Source: Dyella sp. S184 (GTDB lineage: Bacteria > Pseudomonadota > Gammaproteobacteria > Xanthomonadales > Rhodanobacteraceae). Taken from it: a DNA stretch of 64,000 nt. Under the pieces are notes generated by a model. That model saw only the letters and a program-made list of their open reading frames with translations, made no database searches and was not told the DNA's origin. Numbering within the stretch: position 1 is the stretch's first letter; every line of letters begins with the position of its first letter. Below are positions 26,352 to 35,655 of the stretch, one piece after another. The translations under genes were made by a program, and so were the position numbers. The stretch lies in contig NZ_LMUE01000012.1 in assembly GCF_009766065.1 (NCBI RefSeq), positions 124,001-188,000 on the forward strand. The letters run 5' to 3'.

Positions 26352-27398
26352 TCAGAACGCCACGTCGAACGCCACTTCCCCTTGCACGCCGACTTGATAC
26401 GCCGACACCCGGCGCTCGAAGAAATTGGTCACTTCCTGTACGTCCTGCAGATCCATGAAGTCGAACGGGTTCTTCGCGCCGTACTTCTTCGGCATGTCGA
26501 GCTGGGCCAGGCGCTGGTCGGCGCAGTATTCGAGGTACTGGCGCATGTCCTTCACCGACAGGCCGACCACGCCGCCGGAGAGCACGTCCTCGGCGAACAG
26601 GGTTTCGCAGGCGATCGCGTCTTCCATCATCTGCTCGACCTGCGCGCGCATGGTGTCGTCGAACAGCTCGGGCTCCTGTTCGCGCACCGTGCGCACGACA
26701 TCGAATGCGAAGGCCATGTGGCCGCTCTCGTCGCGGAACACCCAGTTGGTACCCGCGGCGAGGCCATGCAGCAGGCCGCGCGAGCGCAGGTAGTAGACGT
26801 AGGCGAATGCTGCATAGAAGAACAGGCCTTCGATGCAGGCGGCGAAGCAGATCAGGTTGAGCAGGAACTGCCGCCGCTGTTCGCGCGTTTCCAGTCGCTG
26901 CAGGCCCTGGATCGAATCGATCCACTTGAAGCAGAACTCGCCCTTGGCGCGGATCGAGGGGATGTTCTCGATCGCCGCGAACGCCTTGTTGCGCTCGGCC
27001 GGATCAGGAATATAGGTGTCGAGCAGGGTGAGGTAGAACTGCACATGCAGCGCCTCCTCGTACAGCTGGCGCGACAAATACATGCGTGCTTCGGGCGAAT
27101 TGATGTGCTGATACAGATTCAGCACCAGGTTGTTCGACACGATGGTGTCGCCGGTGGCGAAGAACGCTACCAGGCGATGGATCAGGTGGCGATCGGCGGC
27201 GGACATCTTCGACGAGAGGTCGGCCGTGTCCATCGAGAAATCCACTTCCTCGACCGTCCAGGTGTTCTTGATCGCGTTGCGGTACATCTCGTAGAAACCG
27301 GGATAACGCATCGGGCGCAGGGTGAGCTCGAATCCCGGGTCGAGGAGCGAAGGAGAGAGTGAAGAGGAGTGAGAAGTGAGAGACGATGTTTCGGACAT
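26352..27398 (-). CDS. nrdB: Class Ia ribonucleotide reductase, beta subunit
   Basis: A 348-residue protein of the ferritin-like R2 family. It houses the diiron centre and tyrosyl radical needed by NrdA. Ligand motifs: EEALHVQFY (Glu-x2-His and the radical Tyr three residues later), CIEGLFFY and DESGHMAF. The first ~18 residues (SETSSLTSHSSSLSPSLL) are Ser/Leu-rich and are encoded by the GAGTGAGA-type intergenic repeat, unlike the rest of the protein. The start at 27398 follows TAGGAACA; MHRNTS at 27416 is an alternative. It is separated from nrdA by an opposite-strand gene and so may depend on read-through over that antisense gene or on its own promoter. Confidence 0.96.
   Translation of the reverse strand: MSETSSLTSHSSSLSPSLLDPGFELTLRPMRYPGFYEMYRNAIKNTWTVEEVDFSMDTADLSSKMSAADRHLIHRLVAFFATGDTIVSNNLVLNLYQHINSPEARMYLSRQLYEEALHVQFYLTLLDTYIPDPAERNKAFAAIENIPSIRAKGEFCFKWIDSIQGLQRLETREQRRQFLLNLICFAACIEGLFFYAAFAYVYYLRSRGLLHGLAAGTNWVFRDESGHMAFAFDVVRTVREQEPELFDDTMRAQVEQMMEDAIACETLFAEDVLSGGVVGLSVKDMRQYLEYCADQRLAQLDMPKKYGAKNPFDFMDLQDVQEVTNFFERRVSAYQVGVQGEVAFDVAF
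27360..27383. repeat. GAGTGAGA-type inverted repeat, arm 1 (inside nrdB 5' end)
   Basis: This 24-bp arm matches the reverse complement of 27804-27827 with one mismatch. It lies within the nrdB N-terminal codons, and its GAGGAGTGAGAAGTGAGAGA core recurs at 40872-40891 with one difference. Confidence 0.75.
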
Positions 27399-27410
27399 GG
27401 AGGTGTTCCT

Positions 27411-27785
27411 ATGCATTATCGAGAGACGGTGGTCTGGAAGAGAGCCATGCAAGTCGCTCTGGAGGTCTATCGGCTCATGCGGTTCCTTCCGCGTGAAGAG
27501 ACGTATGGCATGCGTGCGCAAATGACCCGGGCGGCGGTATCTGTGCCAAGCAATATTGCTGAAGGCTGGACTCGGGAGTCGAAGGCGGAGAAACGCCAAT
27601 TCCTCACCATTGCGCAAGGCTCGCTTGCGGAATTGGAAACCCAGCTGACGCTGTGTGAAGAGATCGGTTGGATGGATGTTGCGCAAACGCATTCCCTTCG
27701 GGAATGCGTCGACGAAACCAGCCGCATGCTAACGACATTCCGCCAACGCCTGCGATCACAAGGCCGCCCTAGCAAAGAGGAGTGA
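27411..27785 (+). CDS. Four-helix-bundle protein (23S rRNA intervening-sequence protein family)
   Basis: A 124-residue protein: VVWKRAMQVALEVYRLM at the N-terminus, then RAAVSVPSNIAEGWTRESKAEKRQFLTIAQGSLAELETQL. This is the conserved signature of the S23/IVP four-helix-bundle family (TIGR02436), first seen in rRNA intervening sequences and thought to bind nucleic acid or act as a pentameric scaffold. GGAGGTG about 6 nt before ATG 27411 sets the start. It runs antisense to the nrdA-nrdB transcript, in the 444-bp gap between those genes, and its last codons and stop (KEE-stop) lie in the GAGGAGTGA repeat. The function is unknown. Confidence 0.9.
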   Translation: MHYRETVVWKRAMQVALEVYRLMRFLPREETYGMRAQMTRAAVSVPSNIAEGWTRESKAEKRQFLTIAQGSLAELETQLTLCEEIGWMDVAQTHSLRECVDETSRMLTTFRQRLRSQGRPSKEE

Positions 27786-27803
27786 GAAACGGGCTCTTTG
27801 CCT

Positions 27804-27827
27804 TCTCTCACTCCTCACTCCTCTTCA
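27804..27827. repeat. GAGTGAGA-type inverted repeat, arm 2 (after nrdA)
   Basis: Reverse-complement partner of 27360-27383 (23 of 24 bases). With the GAGGAGTGAGAAA at the end of the four-helix-bundle gene (about 27777-27789) it can also form a local hairpin. It lies 16 bp downstream of the nrdA stop codon. Confidence 0.75.
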
Positions 27828-27842
27828 TTCACTTCCTGCTCG

Positions 27843-30329
27843 TCACTGGCAAGCCTCGCAGTACTCGGGGTTTTCCAGCGAGCAGAACACCGCGGCATTG
27901 GCCTGCGCCTGATCCACGACCAGCACGGTCTTGTCCGTCGACACGGTGGTTTTGGTGATCTTGGTGGCGGGGCGCGAGCGCAGGTAATAGGTGGTCTTGA
28001 TGCCGGCCTTCCATGCGTACATGTACATCGAGCTGAGCTGGCCGATGTTCGGGTTTTCCATGAACAGGTTCAGCGACTGGCTCTGGTCGATGTAGGCACC
28101 ACGCGCGGCACCGAGTTCGATCAGTGCCTTCTGCGGCAGCTCCCACACCGTGCGATAGATCGCGCGCAGGCGTTCCGGAATCACGGTTATGCCCTGGATC
28201 GAGCCTTCCGCCAGTTTGATCGCGTCGCGAATTTCTGACGTCCACAGGCCGAGTGTCTTCAGTTCGTCGGCAAGGTAACGATTGACCTGCAGGAAATCGC
28301 CCGACAGCGTCTCGCGCTTGAACAGGTTGCTGACCTGCGGCTCGATGCACTCGTAGCAGCCGGCGATCGAGGCGATCGTGGCAGTCGGGGCAATCGCGAT
28401 CAGCAAAGAGTTGCGCAGGCCATGTTGCTTGATGCGTTCGCGCAGCGCATCCCAGCGCGCGCTGTCTTGCGGCGTGGCATTCGGCCAGTAGTCGAACTGC
28501 AGTTCACCGTTCGCCGCGCGGCTCTCGGCGAAGCCCGGGTGTGCGCCTTCGACCGCGGCCAGTTCGGTCGACATCGACAGCGCGTGGAAATAGATCTCCT
28601 CGGCGATGCGGGTGGACAGTGCCAGCGCTTCGGTTGAATCGAACGGCAGCCGCAGTTTGAAGAACACGTCCTGTAGGCCCATCACGCCGAGACCAACCGG
28701 CCGCCACTTCATGTTGGCAGTACGCGCGGTGTTGATCGGATAGAAGTTGAGATCGATCACCCGGTTGAGCTGGCGCACGGCGGTACGCACGGTCGAGGCG
28801 AGCTGTTCGAAATCGAACGCGTAGCTTTCATCGGCGGCGCGGACCACGTGCCGCGCCAGGTTCACCGAGCCCAGATTGCACACGGCCGTTTCGCTGGCCG
28901 AGCTCACTTCGAGAATCTCGGTGCACAGGTTGGACAGGTGGATCACATTGTCGGGATGAGCGGTCTGGTTGCTGGTGGCGTTGCAGCGATCCTTGAACGT
29001 CATCCAGCCGTTGCCGGTCTGTGCCAGCGTGCGCATCATGCGGGCATACAACTCGCGCGCTTTCACCGTCTTCACGGCGAGGCCGTTCGCTTCGGCTTCG
29101 CGATAGGCGCGATCGAACGTCTCGCCCCAGCTGTCGACCAGATGAGGCATCACCTTCGGATCGAACAGCGACCAGTCGCCATCGCTTTCGACGCGGCGCA
29201 TGAATTCGTCGGGAATCCAGTTCGCGATGTTGAGGTTATGCGCGCGACGTGCGTCATCGCCGGTGTTGTCGCGCAGCGCGAGAAAATCCTCGATGTCGGC
29301 GTGCCACGATTCGAGATACACGCAGGCCGCACCCTTGCGCTTGCCACCTTGGTTCACCGCGGCGACCGAGGCGTCCAGCGTCTTCAGCCACGGCAGCAGG
29401 CCATTCGAATGGCCGTTGGTACCCTTGATCAGCGAGCCACGCGAACGCACCCGCGAATAAGCCAGGCCGATGCCGCCGGCGAACTTGCTGAGCTTGGCGA
29501 CGTCGGCGTACTTGTCGTAGATCGACTCCAGCGAGTCGAGCGGCGAGTCGAGCAGGTAACACGAGCTCAGCTGCTCGTGTGCGGTGCCGGCGTTGAACAG
29601 GGTGGGCGAGCTGGCGATGTATTCCAACGAGGACAGCAGCCGATAGAGTTCCAGCGTTTCGCCGATCTCGTTGCCGCCGAGCGCGCAGGCGATGCGCATG
29701 AAGAAATGCTGCGGCGTCTCGATCACGAAACGCAGCTGCGGATGGCGCAGCAGGTAACGGTCGTACACCGTGCGCAGACCGAAGTATTCGAAGCGGCGCG
29801 TGGCGAGCGGATCGATCGCGTCGTTCAACTTGCGTGCGTTGATGGCGACGAAGTCGCGCAGGCGCGCGTTGAGGATGCCCAGTTCCGCGCCGCGCGCGAT
29901 CGACTGCGAGAAACTCTGGATTTCCTGGCCGCTCACTTCCTTGTCGATGTAGGCCCCGAGCAGGCGCGCGGCGAGCTGGCCGTACTCCGGCTCTTCAGCC
30001 GTCAATGCCGCGGCGGTGCGGATCGAAAGCTGGTCCAGCTCCTGGGTGGTGGCGCCGTCGTAAAGGCCGCCGATGGTCTTCAGCGCCACGCGCAGCGGGT
30101 CGACGCCATGCAGACCTTCGCTGCTGCGGGTCACCGCGCGCACGATCTTGTTGACGTCGACGGTTTCCTGGCCGCCGTTGCGCTTGGTCACGCGCATCTG
30201 GGCCGGGTTGTGCGGTGGGGTCAGGGCGAAGGTGTCGTCGGGTGACGCCGCTGCCTCGGTCACGGCTTCGGCGGGTGAATCGACGCGCGCGGCGGTGCGC
30301 TCGCGGGTAGCGGTGTTCTGAGGTTGCAT
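27843..30329 (-). CDS. nrdA: Class Ia ribonucleotide reductase, alpha (catalytic) subunit
   Basis: An 828-residue protein that reduces ribonucleoside diphosphates to deoxy forms. After a ~40-residue Ala/Thr/Pro leader comes an ATP-cone (MRVTKRNGGQETVDVNKIVRA, ~45-135). Active-site signatures: SSCYLLD, NLCTEI with the thiyl Cys between Asn and Glu, AVCNLGSVNLARH, and a C-terminal CEACQ redox pair that re-reduces the site. The length is slightly over the E. coli enzyme (761). Class I enzymes do not need B12, yet a cobalamin riboswitch and two NrdR-like boxes lie upstream, implying repression when B12 is available. The start ATG 30329 has GGGAG about 10 nt upstream. Confidence 0.96.
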   Translation of the reverse strand: MQPQNTATRERTAARVDSPAEAVTEAAASPDDTFALTPPHNPAQMRVTKRNGGQETVDVNKIVRAVTRSSEGLHGVDPLRVALKTIGGLYDGATTQELDQLSIRTAAALTAEEPEYGQLAARLLGAYIDKEVSGQEIQSFSQSIARGAELGILNARLRDFVAINARKLNDAIDPLATRRFEYFGLRTVYDRYLLRHPQLRFVIETPQHFFMRIACALGGNEIGETLELYRLLSSLEYIASSPTLFNAGTAHEQLSSCYLLDSPLDSLESIYDKYADVAKLSKFAGGIGLAYSRVRSRGSLIKGTNGHSNGLLPWLKTLDASVAAVNQGGKRKGAACVYLESWHADIEDFLALRDNTGDDARRAHNLNIANWIPDEFMRRVESDGDWSLFDPKVMPHLVDSWGETFDRAYREAEANGLAVKTVKARELYARMMRTLAQTGNGWMTFKDRCNATSNQTAHPDNVIHLSNLCTEILEVSSASETAVCNLGSVNLARHVVRAADESYAFDFEQLASTVRTAVRQLNRVIDLNFYPINTARTANMKWRPVGLGVMGLQDVFFKLRLPFDSTEALALSTRIAEEIYFHALSMSTELAAVEGAHPGFAESRAANGELQFDYWPNATPQDSARWDALRERIKQHGLRNSLLIAIAPTATIASIAGCYECIEPQVSNLFKRETLSGDFLQVNRYLADELKTLGLWTSEIRDAIKLAEGSIQGITVIPERLRAIYRTVWELPQKALIELGAARGAYIDQSQSLNLFMENPNIGQLSSMYMYAWKAGIKTTYYLRSRPATKITKTTVSTDKTVLVVDQAQANAAVFCSLENPEYCEACQ

Positions 30330-30409
30330 GGCTATTGGCTCCCGGCATGGACATCAAACACCTGCTCCCGCGCGCAGGGCCTGAAGCGATGGATTCCGGG
30401 AACGGGTCA

Positions 30410-30440
30410 CAGTGCAGGCGCCATGCGGCCTACTGCACTG
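30410..30440 (-). promoter_or_regulatory. Hairpin in the nrdA leader, possible riboswitch expression platform
   Basis: CAGTGCA (30410-30416) pairs with TGCACTG (30434-30440) with further GC pairs inside. It lies between the cobalamin aptamer and the nrdA start codon. No T tract follows, so translational control is more likely than termination. The role is inferred. Confidence 0.35.
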
Positions 30441-30476
30441 CGACGTGCCTCCCCGCGGAAGCCGTCACTACGCACC

Positions 30477-30685
30477 GGGACACGTTCGTCCCGATGTGCC
30501 GGCAGGTCTTCGGACTTGCGGACATGGATCTTGCGATCCGCCTACTTGTCCCCGCTTCCCAGTCGTTGACGACCAGTGCATGTGGCGACGTTCGTTTCCG
30601 CTTTACCGCTGCGGGGCAGTTCCGGAATTACACCGGATTCCCTTTTAAGCCCGACCGACGATCGCGTCTGGACGGGCACCGACGG
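30477..30685 (-). ncRNA. Cobalamin (AdoCbl) riboswitch upstream of nrdA
   Basis: Read on the minus strand, the region contains the hallmark cobalamin aptamer blocks in order: AAAAGGGAATCCGGTG (about 30634-30649), AATTCCGGAACTGCCCCGC next to it, ACTGGGAAGC in the middle, and the B12 box AGTCCGAAGACCTGCCGG (about 30499-30516). CGGGAC/GTCCCG (30476-30493) forms the following hairpin, where a P13-like element is expected. The exact 5' boundary is uncertain by about 20 nt. Ligand binding should lower nrdA expression, as described for nrdAB in Streptomyces, which also has a B12-dependent class II enzyme. Confidence 0.88.
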
Positions 30686-30733
30686 ACACAACATATCGGG
30701 TGCACCGGGCAGGGTCAACCCAACAAGTTGTGC
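30686..30733. promoter_or_regulatory. Tandem NrdR-box-like sites
   Basis: ACACAACATATCGGGT (30686-30701) matches 13 of 16 positions of the NrdR box (ACACWATATATWGTGT). ACCCAACAAGTTGTGC (30718-30733) matches 11 of 16. Their start-to-start distance of 32 bp equals the three-turn spacing known for functional NrdR box pairs. They sit directly upstream of the riboswitch, where the nrdA promoter is expected. The second site is weak on its own; the spacing is the main support. Confidence 0.5.
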
Positions 30734-30860
30734 ACAAGTCGGGGGATAAGCCGTGCGCGGCAAGGCGCGGCGCGGGCTGCCACGGGATTACTTTTTTTCG
30801 TGGCTTGAGGGTTACTGAGGGGCCGGAACCATCCGGCGCGTCAGGGTGCGCTGACAGGGA

Positions 30861-31208
<348 letters not shown>

Positions 31209-31292
31209 TCAGTCGGCAGGCATCGACACGACAGGCGATGCAGAAGCGCATTCTGCCTGCCTGGCTTGGTGTTGTCGCCTGATAACGGTGTG

Positions 31293-31310
31293 TGTAGGAC
31301 AATTCCTACA
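31293..31310. promoter_or_regulatory. 18-bp palindrome between glnB and ubiK
   Basis: TGTAGGA (31293-31299) and TCCTACA (31304-31310) form an inverted repeat with a CAAT centre, followed by GTTTTT on the plus strand. It could be an operator for one of the divergent genes or a small terminator-like hairpin in the ubiK leader. No gene ends just before it on the plus strand. Confidence 0.5.
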
Positions 31311-31392
31311 GTTTTTGACGGAGCGTACCGATGGCGTACTCACAATCCATTTATCTAGAATTCATTTCGACAAGCTTGAGGCGCTGTTCACG

Positions 31393-31647
31393 ATGAACAG
31401 GCAGGATATCGATCAGATTGCCCTGCGACTTGTGTCGTTGGTACCGCCAGGACTGGCACAGGCGCAACAGGATTTGCGCGCCAACTTCCAGGATGTTCTG
31501 GCGCAGGGACTGCGCCGCCTCGATCTGGTCACCCGCGAAGAATTCGAAGTCCAGACACAGGTGCTGGCGCGTACCCGCGCCAAGGTCGACGAATTGGAGC
31601 GACGCGTGGCCGAACTTGAGGCTGCCGTAGCTGCCCGCGGGGGCTAG
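31393..31647 (+). CDS. ubiK: Ubiquinone biosynthesis accessory factor UbiK (YqiC/BMFP family)
   Basis: An 84-residue helical protein: an amphipathic N-terminus (MNRQDIDQIALRLVSLVPPG) and a C-terminal coiled coil (LVTREEFEVQTQVLARTRAKVDELERRVAEL), the BMFP signature. UbiK forms a complex with the SCP2-domain protein UbiJ that supports aerobic ubiquinone synthesis and lipid binding; ubiJ is also in this window (43427-44077). The start is by alignment to family length; no strong ribosome-binding site is seen. Confidence 0.88.
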   Translation: MNRQDIDQIALRLVSLVPPGLAQAQQDLRANFQDVLAQGLRRLDLVTREEFEVQTQVLARTRAKVDELERRVAELEAAVAARGG

Positions 31648-31668
31648 CAACAACCAACCTCCCGGGAG

Positions 31669-31720
31669 CCGCCCCCGATCCGTCACCCTCACCCCGAGAA
31701 CGATCGGGGGCGGTTATTTA
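31669..31720 (+). terminator. Terminator after ubiK
   Basis: CCGCCCCCGATC (31669-31680) pairs perfectly with GATCGGGGGCGG (31702-31713), followed by TTATTTA. The loop of 21 nt is longer than usual. Confidence 0.7.
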
Positions 31721-31796
31721 TCCAGCACTGTCGATGGAGTCGCGTGATGTCCTTGCATATCAGCGACTCCTTCGTGCGTCAGCGGCCTGCGGTCGC

Positions 31797-33294
<1,498 letters not shown>

Positions 33295-33378
33295 ATGGGC
33301 TGCCGGTCGTTGCGCGACTGGCGTTCACTGCGGTCGGCTGGACGTATCCACCGGCACATGTTCCGATAGCCGCCAGAT

Positions 33379-33723
33379 ATGCACAAATTCCTACTTCTTG
33401 TAATGTTGTTCGCACTAGCCAGCTGCGTAAATGCAGTGAAAATGTGCGGTCTTGAGGCATCTCCCGAGTGGAGGCAGCTTCGCGCGGCTCCGCCTGAGCA
33501 AGCTGAACTTATGAGGCTTATCAAAAGCAAAGAATCTCCATTTCCCTCATACGATCAGCACAATCACTACTGGTTTCAACGCGCGGACGGAGCACTCTTG
33601 TTATGCCGTCAAGATCCGCAGCCGTCCTCAGATCCGTGTAGCAGCGACGGTTGGCAGTTCACACATCACGGTTCCGCTTGGCAGGCTCAAAATAAATGGA
33701 CTAACTTGTGTCCAATCGAATAA
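33379..33723 (+). CDS. Putative small lipoprotein, function unknown
   Basis: A 114-residue protein with a short hydrophobic signal (MHKFLLLVMLFALASC) ending in a lipobox-like LASC (Cys 16). The mature part has a further six Cys, which may form disulfides, and WFQRADGALLLCRQDP. I recognise no family. Base composition is noticeably more AT-rich than in the flanking comM and antiporter genes, hinting at foreign origin. No clear ribosome-binding site is seen before ATG 33379. Confidence 0.6.
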   Translation: MHKFLLLVMLFALASCVNAVKMCGLEASPEWRQLRAAPPEQAELMRLIKSKESPFPSYDQHNHYWFQRADGALLLCRQDPQPSSDPCSSDGWQFTHHGSAWQAQNKWTNLCPIE

Positions 33724-33803
33724 TTCCGTGAGCGCATAACTACTCGTTCAAGGCGGACGCTTCGCCACCACTAAACTCCATCGATATTTTCCCAGGGATT
33801 GCG

Positions 33804-35621
33804 ATGACTATCGAGCTCGGCCTGATGCTCGCCGGCATGCTGATGATCGGCTTCCTGTCGCAATGGCTGGCGTGGCGCGTGAAGCTGCCGGCGATCCTGT
33901 TCCTGCTGCTGGCCGGCATCGTGCTGGGGCCGGTCAGTGGCGTGCTCGATCCGGACAAGCTGCTGGGCGATCTGCTGTTCCCGATCGTGTCGCTGGCAGT
34001 GGCTCTGATCCTGTTCGAAGGCAGCCTCACTTTGCGCTTCCACGAGTTGCCGGGCATCGGCCACGTGGTACGCGGACTGGTCAGCTACGGCGCGGTGACC
34101 GCGCTGTTGCTGCTGGCGCTGGCGGCGCACTTCGTGGCTGGGCTGAGCTGGTCGATCGCCTTGCTGTTCGGTGCGCTGGCCTGCGTGACCGGGCCGACGG
34201 TGATTGCACCGATGCTGCGCACGCTGCGGCCAAATGCGCGCATCGCCAACACGTTGCGCTGGGAAGGCATCGTGATCGATCCGCTCGGCGCGCTGTTCGC
34301 GGTGCTGATCTTCGAGGCGATCGTGTCGCGCCAAGAAGGCCACACCATCGGCATCTTCATCGCCACGATCGGTTGCGGCACGGTGATCGGTGCGCTGAGT
34401 GCGTGGCTGACAGGATCCCTGCTGCGCCGACAAATGATTCCCGAATACCTGCAGAACTACGCGGTGCTGGCGGCGGTGCTGTTTGCCTTCAGTGTCTCCA
34501 ACGTGATCACCCATGAATCGGGATTGCTGGCGGTGACCATCATGGGCATCGCGCTGGGCAATATGCGCGGCGTGCACATCGACGACATCCTCGACTTCAA
34601 GGAAAGCCTGACCACGGTGCTGGTGTCGGTGCTGTTCATCCTGTTGGCGGCGCGCCTGCACTGGCCGCTGCCGGACGGCATGCTGGGCGCCGGCATCGCG
34701 CTGTTTGTGATTGCCCAGTTGGTGGTGCGGCCGCTGACCGTGTTGCTGTCGAGTCTGGGCAGCGCACTGACCTGGCGCGAGCGCGCCCTAATCGGCTGGG
34801 TGGCGCCGCGCGGTATCGTGGCGGCGTCGGTGTCGGCGCTGTTTGCACTACGCCTCAATGCGCTGGGTGTGGCGGGTGCCGGAGCTCTGGTGCCGCTGGT
34901 CTTCATCCTGATCATCGGCACCGTGGTGTTGCAGAGCGCGACCGCGCGGCCGCTGGCGAAGTGGCTGAAGGTGGCCGAGCCGGAGCCGCGCGGCCTGTTG
35001 ATCTTCGGTTCCGACGAGGTGGCGCGGGCGATCGGCAGGGCGCTGGACGAGGCGGGCTTTCGCGTAATGCTGGCCGATGATGACTGGGAAGGCATCCGCC
35101 GGGCGCGCATGGAGGGACTCACCACGTTCTTCGGCAACCCCGCCTCGCCGCATGCCGAGCGCCATCTGGATTTGACCGGGATCGGCCGGCTGCTGGCCGT
35201 GTCCACTCATCGCGAGCGCAATTCGCTGGCCTGCGTGCATTACCGGCAGGAGTTTGGCCGCGACAAGGTGTATCGGTTACGCAACCTGACGCCACAGGAA
35301 AGCACGGATCGAGCGGCCTTGTCCGGCACGCTGTTGGCGCCGCCGCTGTTCGACGAGGAGATGACCCACGGCCGTTTTGCCGAAATGCTCGGGCACGGCT
35401 GGCGCATCAAGACGACCCGGCTCAGTGCCACGTTTGACTGGCCGCACTTCATCGAGCAATACGGTTCGAATACGGTGCTGATGTTCGGGGTGGAGGAAAA
35501 GGGCGCGTTGCGCGTGGCCTCGACGAAGCGAGAGTTGGAACCGAAGCCGGGCTGGACGGTGATTGCGCTGGTGCCACCGGCATTGCCGGAAGCGAGCGTG
35601 GCTACGCCCGTTTCCGCCTGA
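33804..35621 (+). CDS. CPA1-type sodium/proton antiporter with C-terminal nucleotide-binding-like domain
   Basis: A 605-residue inner-membrane protein. About 12 TM helices lie in residues 1-395, with the CPA antiporter features ALILFEGSLTLR, ACVTGPTVIAPML, RWEGIVIDPLGALFAV (acidic ion-binding residues) and GWVAPRGIVAASVSALFAL. Residues ~405-520 are a TrkA-N-like Rossmann domain (GLLIFGSDEVARAIGRALDEAGF), without the canonical GxGxxG. It exchanges Na+ or K+ for H+ in pH and ion homeostasis. The start ATG 33804 is preceded by CAGGGATTGCG, a moderate ribosome-binding site. It is transcribed alone. Confidence 0.92.
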   Translation: MTIELGLMLAGMLMIGFLSQWLAWRVKLPAILFLLLAGIVLGPVSGVLDPDKLLGDLLFPIVSLAVALILFEGSLTLRFHELPGIGHVVRGLVSYGAVTALLLLALAAHFVAGLSWSIALLFGALACVTGPTVIAPMLRTLRPNARIANTLRWEGIVIDPLGALFAVLIFEAIVSRQEGHTIGIFIATIGCGTVIGALSAWLTGSLLRRQMIPEYLQNYAVLAAVLFAFSVSNVITHESGLLAVTIMGIALGNMRGVHIDDILDFKESLTTVLVSVLFILLAARLHWPLPDGMLGAGIALFVIAQLVVRPLTVLLSSLGSALTWRERALIGWVAPRGIVAASVSALFALRLNALGVAGAGALVPLVFILIIGTVVLQSATARPLAKWLKVAEPEPRGLLIFGSDEVARAIGRALDEAGFRVMLADDDWEGIRRARMEGLTTFFGNPASPHAERHLDLTGIGRLLAVSTHRERNSLACVHYRQEFGRDKVYRLRNLTPQESTDRAALSGTLLAPPLFDEEMTHGRFAEMLGHGWRIKTTRLSATFDWPHFIEQYGSNTVLMFGVEEKGALRVASTKRELEPKPGWTVIALVPPALPEASVATPVSA

Positions 35622-35655
35622 GTGCACCGCCCTGCGGGCAGGGCGGCGCGTACTG

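Noticed and set aside
26254-26925. Second open frame over nrdB
   Set aside because: Shadow in another frame; diiron ligands are in the nrdB frame.
30734-30860. glnB terminator from GCCACG/CGTGGC
   Set aside because: Stem of 6 with a 14-nt loop and no T tract in the right place on the minus strand; too weak to call.
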